From contig CAIVQB010000077.1 in NCBI GenBank assembly GCA_903907925.1, positions 1 to 64,000 of the forward strand: a stretch of DNA of 64,000 nucleotides, given 5' to 3'. Made by a program: the position numbers and the translations under genes. The DNA comes from an uncultured Verrucomicrobiota bacterium. GTDB lineage: Bacteria > Verrucomicrobiota > Verrucomicrobiia > Limisphaerales > UBA9464. The notes below the pieces were generated by a model. It did not search any database and was not told where the DNA came from. It was given only the letters and a program-made list of their open reading frames with translations. Shown piece after piece: positions 60,851-64,000 of the stretch (position 1 is its first letter; each line of letters begins with the position of its first letter).

Positions 60851-61891
60851 TCAACCGCGTTCGACCAGCGGAGCGCCGGGAACTTCCGATGCGGGGCGAG
60901 GTTCGGCATCGGTCAATCCGACGCAGGCGAGCGCCAGCCAGGTGCAGAATCCGACCACCCAGGAACGACCATGATGCCGGTGCCGCGAAATCGCCCGGAA
61001 ACGGTTCACCAGCGGACTGATGTCCGAAGCCCCGCCCAGGACACCGACCGCCAGCGCCGGTGGCAGGGATTCGTGGACCATTCCCCCGCGCTCGATCAGC
61101 TTGAGCAGGGTCAGGGCATAGGTGCGGCCGCTGTCCGGCCGGGCATCCAGAGCGCAGGCGTCGCACGCCTCTTCACGGTCCTCACGCATCCGACGGGTCA
61201 CAAGCCAAACGAAAGGATTGAACCAGTGCAGGATCTCGACCGCGGCCAGAATCCAGTTCATGGCCAGATCGCGCCGGCGCAGGTGGGCCAGTTCGTGCAG
61301 GAACACCAGCCGGAGTTCGTCGGAAGAAAGTTCCCCGCGCAAACCGGTCGGGAGCACGATCCAGGGACGAAGAAAACCGAGGAGGCATGGACTCCTCACC
61401 CGTGACGATTCCAGGATCGCGACCGGAACGTCCAAACCCGACACCTCCTTGCACTCTTGGAGGAGTTGCCATGCCTCCCACGAATCAAGCGGCCGGGCAG
61501 TGGTTCGAATCCACACCGTCAGCCCCCAGGACCCGACCACGCGCAGCAGGAGCACAGAAGTGACGGCGATCCAGATCCAGCCCACCCAGGGCAGTTCCAA
61601 ACCCGAGAAGAACTGGCCGGCCAATTCCCCGGGAAGCCAGAAGGGAACGGCGTCCGGACTGGACAATCGAACGGGGGCACCGAGCAGGTTGAACAAACTA
61701 ACCGGGCTGGGCAGGGAAACCGGCAAGGCGAGCCGAATAACCACCAACAGCCAGAGCTGGCACCGCCAGCGCGCGGCCAAATGCTCCCCCAACAACCGAC
61801 AGACCAACCAGACCGCCAGGGCGAGCACGGAAGCCTGCCCCGAGGCCGAAGCCAGTTGGGCCAGAAAATCGGGTAAGGGCGAACTATTCAT
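60851..61891 (-). CDS. BlaR1/MecR1-like M56 membrane metallopeptidase
   Basis: The ATG at 61891 (MNSSPLPDFLAQLASASGQA) gives a 346-aa membrane protein. It has several helices (VLALAVWLVCRLLGEHLAAR, VGWIWIAVTSVLLLRVVGS) and the M56 zinc site ELRLVFLHELAHLRRRDLAM with a downstream EDREEACDACAL. It ends with a helix (VVGFCTWLALACVGL). The PBP-like beta-lactam sensor domain of staphylococcal BlaR1 is absent, so what it senses is unknown. It is encoded 45 bp after the BlaI-like repressor, with which it should cooperate by cleavage. Confidence 0.87.
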   Translation of the reverse strand: MNSSPLPDFLAQLASASGQASVLALAVWLVCRLLGEHLAARWRCQLWLLVVIRLALPVSLPSPVSLFNLLGAPVRLSSPDAVPFWLPGELAGQFFSGLELPWVGWIWIAVTSVLLLRVVGSWGLTVWIRTTARPLDSWEAWQLLQECKEVSGLDVPVAILESSRVRSPCLLGFLRPWIVLPTGLRGELSSDELRLVFLHELAHLRRRDLAMNWILAAVEILHWFNPFVWLVTRRMREDREEACDACALDARPDSGRTYALTLLKLIERGGMVHESLPPALAVGVLGGASDISPLVNRFRAISRHRHHGRSWVVGFCTWLALACVGLTDAEPRPASEVPGAPLVERG

Positions 61892-61936
61892 GGCGGCAGG
61901 GGTCCTGGCCGCTCTTAGCAAACTCCGGGCCGGATT

Positions 61937-62305
61937 CTACTCGTCCAGCATCTTTCGAAGTTCCTTCACCTGCTTGGGGGTCAGTTTCCGGTTCTCAACA
62001 AAATGGGCCACCATGGTGGACAGGGATCCGTCAAAAACCCGCTCCAAAAAGGATGAACTTGCTGCGTTAACGCAATCTCGCTCGCGCACCAAGGCGCGAT
62101 AGACGTAGGCGCGTCCGTCCAAGTCGTACCCCAGGGCACCCTTTTTCACCAAGCGGTTCAGAAGGGTCTTGGCCGTCACCGGATGCCAGGTCGGGTCGGC
62201 CTTCGACAGTTCGTCAATGATTTCGGCGGCGGTGACCGGGTTGCGGGCCCAGACGACCCGCATGATTTCCCATTCCGTTTCAGAGATTCGAGGAAGATTG
62301 GCCAT
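61937..62305 (-). CDS. BlaI/MecI/CopY-type transcriptional repressor
   Basis: The ATG at 62305 (MANLPRISETEWEIMRVVWA) fits the family start; the longer frame covers the operator region. The 122-aa winged helix protein has PVTAAEIIDELSKADPTWHP and VTAKTLLNRLVKKGALGYDL, the recognition helix and wing, and a C-terminal dimerisation part (FLERVFDGSLSTMVAHFVEN). Such repressors are cleaved by their partner BlaR1. It probably autoregulates and may regulate the adjacent mpl. Confidence 0.92.
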   Translation of the reverse strand: MANLPRISETEWEIMRVVWARNPVTAAEIIDELSKADPTWHPVTAKTLLNRLVKKGALGYDLDGRAYVYRALVRERDCVNAASSSFLERVFDGSLSTMVAHFVENRKLTPKQVKELRKMLDE

Positions 62306-62339
62306 GGCAGGAGAAGAATGCGTTGCGCAGGTGACTGAC

Positions 62340-62363
62340 TTACGTTTATGCACGTGAACGTTA
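62340..62363. promoter_or_regulatory. Candidate BlaI operator (imperfect dyad)
   Basis: TTACGTT (62340-62346) and AACGTTA (62357-62363) make arms matching at six of seven positions, separated by TATGCACGTG. It lies 35 bp upstream of the repressor ATG. The known BlaI site is a TACTACA..TGTAGTA-type dyad, so the match is only in kind. Confidence 0.25.
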
Positions 62364-62434
62364 CCTGTCAACTCACAATCGTAAGAAGCCGGAAAGTCAG
62401 TCCCCAAACGATCCGGTTGCCACTAGGAGCGCGT

Positions 62435-63319
62435 CTAAAGAAGCCCCTGATAGGCCAGCCAAAGCCCCCGGAAATAGCGCATGACCCGCACCGGGTCCGC
62501 ACTCTCGGGAATCTCGGCCATGGTGTATCCATGGAACCCGGACGCCACCAGGCGGTTGAGCAGCGTTCGGAACGGATACTCCTCCAGGTAGAGGTCCCGC
62601 ATGTGGACCGAAAAGATCTTCGCCCGGAGCCGCTCGAAATTGTTGTCGAACCCCGACCCTTCCAGATCGGTTTGGTTCGAGTTCCAACACACACCCACCG
62701 CCGGATGATCGGCCACGTCCATGATGGTTCCGATGTGCGGCACCAGCGAGGTGCCCGGACCGTGCACCTCCAGACGGATTTGTTGTCCGTGATCGGCGGC
62801 AAACCGCCCCAACTCGCGCAGCGACCGCCCGATCTGTTCCAGGGTTTTCTCGACCGGCACGTCCTTCGGCAATCCGTTCGGTCGAACCTTGACCCCGGTG
62901 GCCCCGACATCCTGCGCAAGGAGGATGTAGTCCTGTGTCGCGACAATGTCGGCCCGCAGCTTGGATTGATCGGGTGTGTGGTAATCGAAGGCGCTGCCCA
63001 ACCCCATCAGTTGGACCGGGGAATCCGCAAACCGCCGCTTCACTTCCGCCCTTTCGTCCGCGCTCAAGGAAACCTCCACCCGATGCGCATGACTGGTCCG
63101 CAATTCCACCCCGTCAAACCGGGCCTCGGTGCAATTCTTGAGAATCGTCGCGATGTCCCAATCCTTCGCCAGGTTGTAGGTCACCAATCCGAGTTTCAGC
63201 GGGGATCGCCGGGCCGTCGGGGCCACCTCAGGCGCCGCCGTCGCGGATGGGGCAATGGAAACCGACCCGGCGACCAACAGGGGAACGGTCGCGATAAACT
63301 CCCGTCGGGTGGATTGCAT
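62435..63319 (-). CDS. Tat-exported sugar isomerase/epimerase-like protein (AP endonuclease 2 fold)
   Basis: The ATG at 63319 (MQSTRREFIATVPLLVAGSV) gives a twin-arginine signal (TRREFIA). The 294-aa TIM-barrel has LKLGLVTYNLAKDWDIATIL, FDGVELRTSHAHRVEVSLS, LRLEVHGPGTSLV-type IRLEVHGPGTSLVPHIGTIM, VGVCWNSNQTDLEGSG, IFSVHMRDLYLEEYPFRTLL and YTMAEIPESADPVRVMRYFR. This is the xylose isomerase-like (PF01261) pattern. Periplasmic members are common in Planctomycetes and Verrucomicrobia; substrate is not known. Confidence 0.87.
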   Translation of the reverse strand: MQSTRREFIATVPLLVAGSVSIAPSATAAPEVAPTARRSPLKLGLVTYNLAKDWDIATILKNCTEARFDGVELRTSHAHRVEVSLSADERAEVKRRFADSPVQLMGLGSAFDYHTPDQSKLRADIVATQDYILLAQDVGATGVKVRPNGLPKDVPVEKTLEQIGRSLRELGRFAADHGQQIRLEVHGPGTSLVPHIGTIMDVADHPAVGVCWNSNQTDLEGSGFDNNFERLRAKIFSVHMRDLYLEEYPFRTLLNRLVASGFHGYTMAEIPESADPVRVMRYFRGLWLAYQGLL

Positions 63320-63410
63320 TCCCTTCCCATGCGCCAACCCGGCCCGACTGGAAAGCAAAACCCTCCGCGAACCTCCGCGGGATTCCTCCATTCCGCCCTT
63401 CCGACCGAGC

Positions 63411-64000
63411 TTATCGGAACGGGATCAGCTTGTACGCCACCAGCGACAACAGCATCCCGGCGATGCCCACGATCGTCTCGCAGATTGTCCAGGTGCGCAG
63501 GGTCTGGCCGACGCTCAATCCGAGGCAATCCTTCACGATCCAGAACCCGGCGTCATTGAGATGGCTCAGGAAGAGCGATCCGCACCCGATGGCCACGATG
63601 ATCAACGCGACATGCGACGGGGTCAGCTCGGGATGTTGCAGCACCACCGGCACCAGCAGCGCGGAAGCCGTCGTGATCGCCACCGTCGCGGAACCGGTCG
63701 CCACGCGAATGAAGGACGACACCAGCCATCCGTAGAGCAACGGAGGCAGATGCGCCTCGGTCCCGGCGCGCCCGATCGAATCCGCCACCCCACTGTCCCG
63801 CAGCACCCGCGCGAATCCGCCGCCACCCCCAATGACCAGCAACGTCATGCCCACCGTGGCGATGCAGCTCTCCGTGAATTTCCAAACCTCCGCCGCAGTA
63901 TAGCCGCAATGGGTTCCCAGCGACCACGAAGCCACCAGCACTGCGATAAGCAATGCCATCGTGGGATTGCCGATGAAGGTGGCCGTTTCCCGCACCGGAT
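63411..64000 (-). CDS. GntP-type gluconate:H+ symporter, C-terminal part (runs off the window)
   Basis: The minus-strand frame is open to base 64000, so the N-terminus is missing. The readable ~195 residues hold several membrane helices (MALLIAVLVASWSLGT, VGMTLLVIGGGGGFARVL). They also have GntP-family words LPPLLYGWLVSSFIRVATGS, ATVAITTASALLVPVVL, ALIIVAIGCGSLFLSHLNDA and GFWIVKDCLGLSVGQTLRTW. It would import a sugar acid such as gluconate with protons. The neighbouring sugar isomerase-like gene suggests a small sugar-catabolism cluster. Confidence 0.9.
   Translation of the reverse strand, partial: PVRETATFIGNPTMALLIAVLVASWSLGTHCGYTAAEVWKFTESCIATVGMTLLVIGGGGGFARVLRDSGVADSIGRAGTEAHLPPLLYGWLVSSFIRVATGSATVAITTASALLVPVVLQHPELTPSHVALIIVAIGCGSLFLSHLNDAGFWIVKDCLGLSVGQTLRTWTICETIVGIAGMLLSLVAYKLIPFR

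Noticed and set aside
1-64000. tRNA, rRNA or CRISPR genes
   Set aside because: No cloverleaf with GTTCGAATC-type arm in a gap, no rRNA block and no repeat-spacer array were seen by eye; a covariance-model scan would be needed to exclude a divergent tRNA.

Overview
This is a GC-rich bacterial window that, from position ~640 onward, looks like a member of the Verrucomicrobiota (probably a Limisphaerales/Pedosphaera-type lineage) or a metagenome-assembled relative. The pointers are PVC-superphylum families (a DUF1549/DUF1553 cytochrome protein next to a Tat-exported DUF1501 protein, and a very large PVC-type dehydrogenase/HEAT/cytochrome c protein), an ECF sigma factor with a membrane-anchored C-terminal extension, a divergent FtsZ, and many intergenic low-complexity tracts and dispersed repeats. 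The first ~640 bases look different: a VCBS/FG-GAP protein end and a planctomycete-like STAS protein are joined abruptly to the 3' end of a UDP-glucuronate decarboxylase gene, which I read as a chimeric junction.

Layout. 1-1064: foreign-looking end and truncated sugar-nucleotide gene. 1377-4142: sigma factor (-) and divergent mtnA (+). 4357-10737: a tightly coupled (-) operon of secreted proteins (SGNH-like hydrolase, dehydrogenase/cytochrome, esterase, small secreted protein). 10847-14555: DUF1549/DUF1553 and DUF1501 pair (-). 14774-27037: mixed housekeeping and accessory genes (trpS, NTF2-like lipoprotein, esterase, alcohol dehydrogenase, DUF1684, GNAT, DUF4038 glycosidase, TPR protein, RsmB-like rRNA methyltransferase with a repetitive disordered N-terminus, ceramidase-like protein).

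27080-44184 is a complete-looking division/cell-wall (dcw) cluster, all on the minus strand and read from mraZ down to ftsZ: mraZ, a hypothetical gene, rsmH, ftsL-like, ftsI/PBP, a small ORF, a SIMPL-domain gene, murF, mraY, an odd ORF, a LysM gene, ftsW, murG, murB, ddl, ftsQ, ftsA, ftsZ. murE, murD and murC are absent from their usual slots. queA and a RibD-like reductase diverge from mraZ.

46785-55524: hydrolase, cupin, then a signalling block: a PAS sensor kinase with its NarL-type regulator, a 290-bp terminal-inverted-repeat element, a 1320-aa hybrid PAS/GAF kinase and a receiver protein. 55393-60768: degenerate S41-like protein, YgjP-type metallopeptidase, thioredoxin-like ferredoxin, ACT protein, family 9 glycosyltransferase and Mpl. 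60851-62305: a BlaR1-like/BlaI-like pair upstream of mpl. 62435-64000: Tat-exported sugar isomerase-like protein and the C-terminal part of a GntP-type permease running off the end.

No rRNA, tRNA, CRISPR array, prophage or complete insertion sequence was recognised. Functional calls rest on motif recognition by eye; no database search was run.
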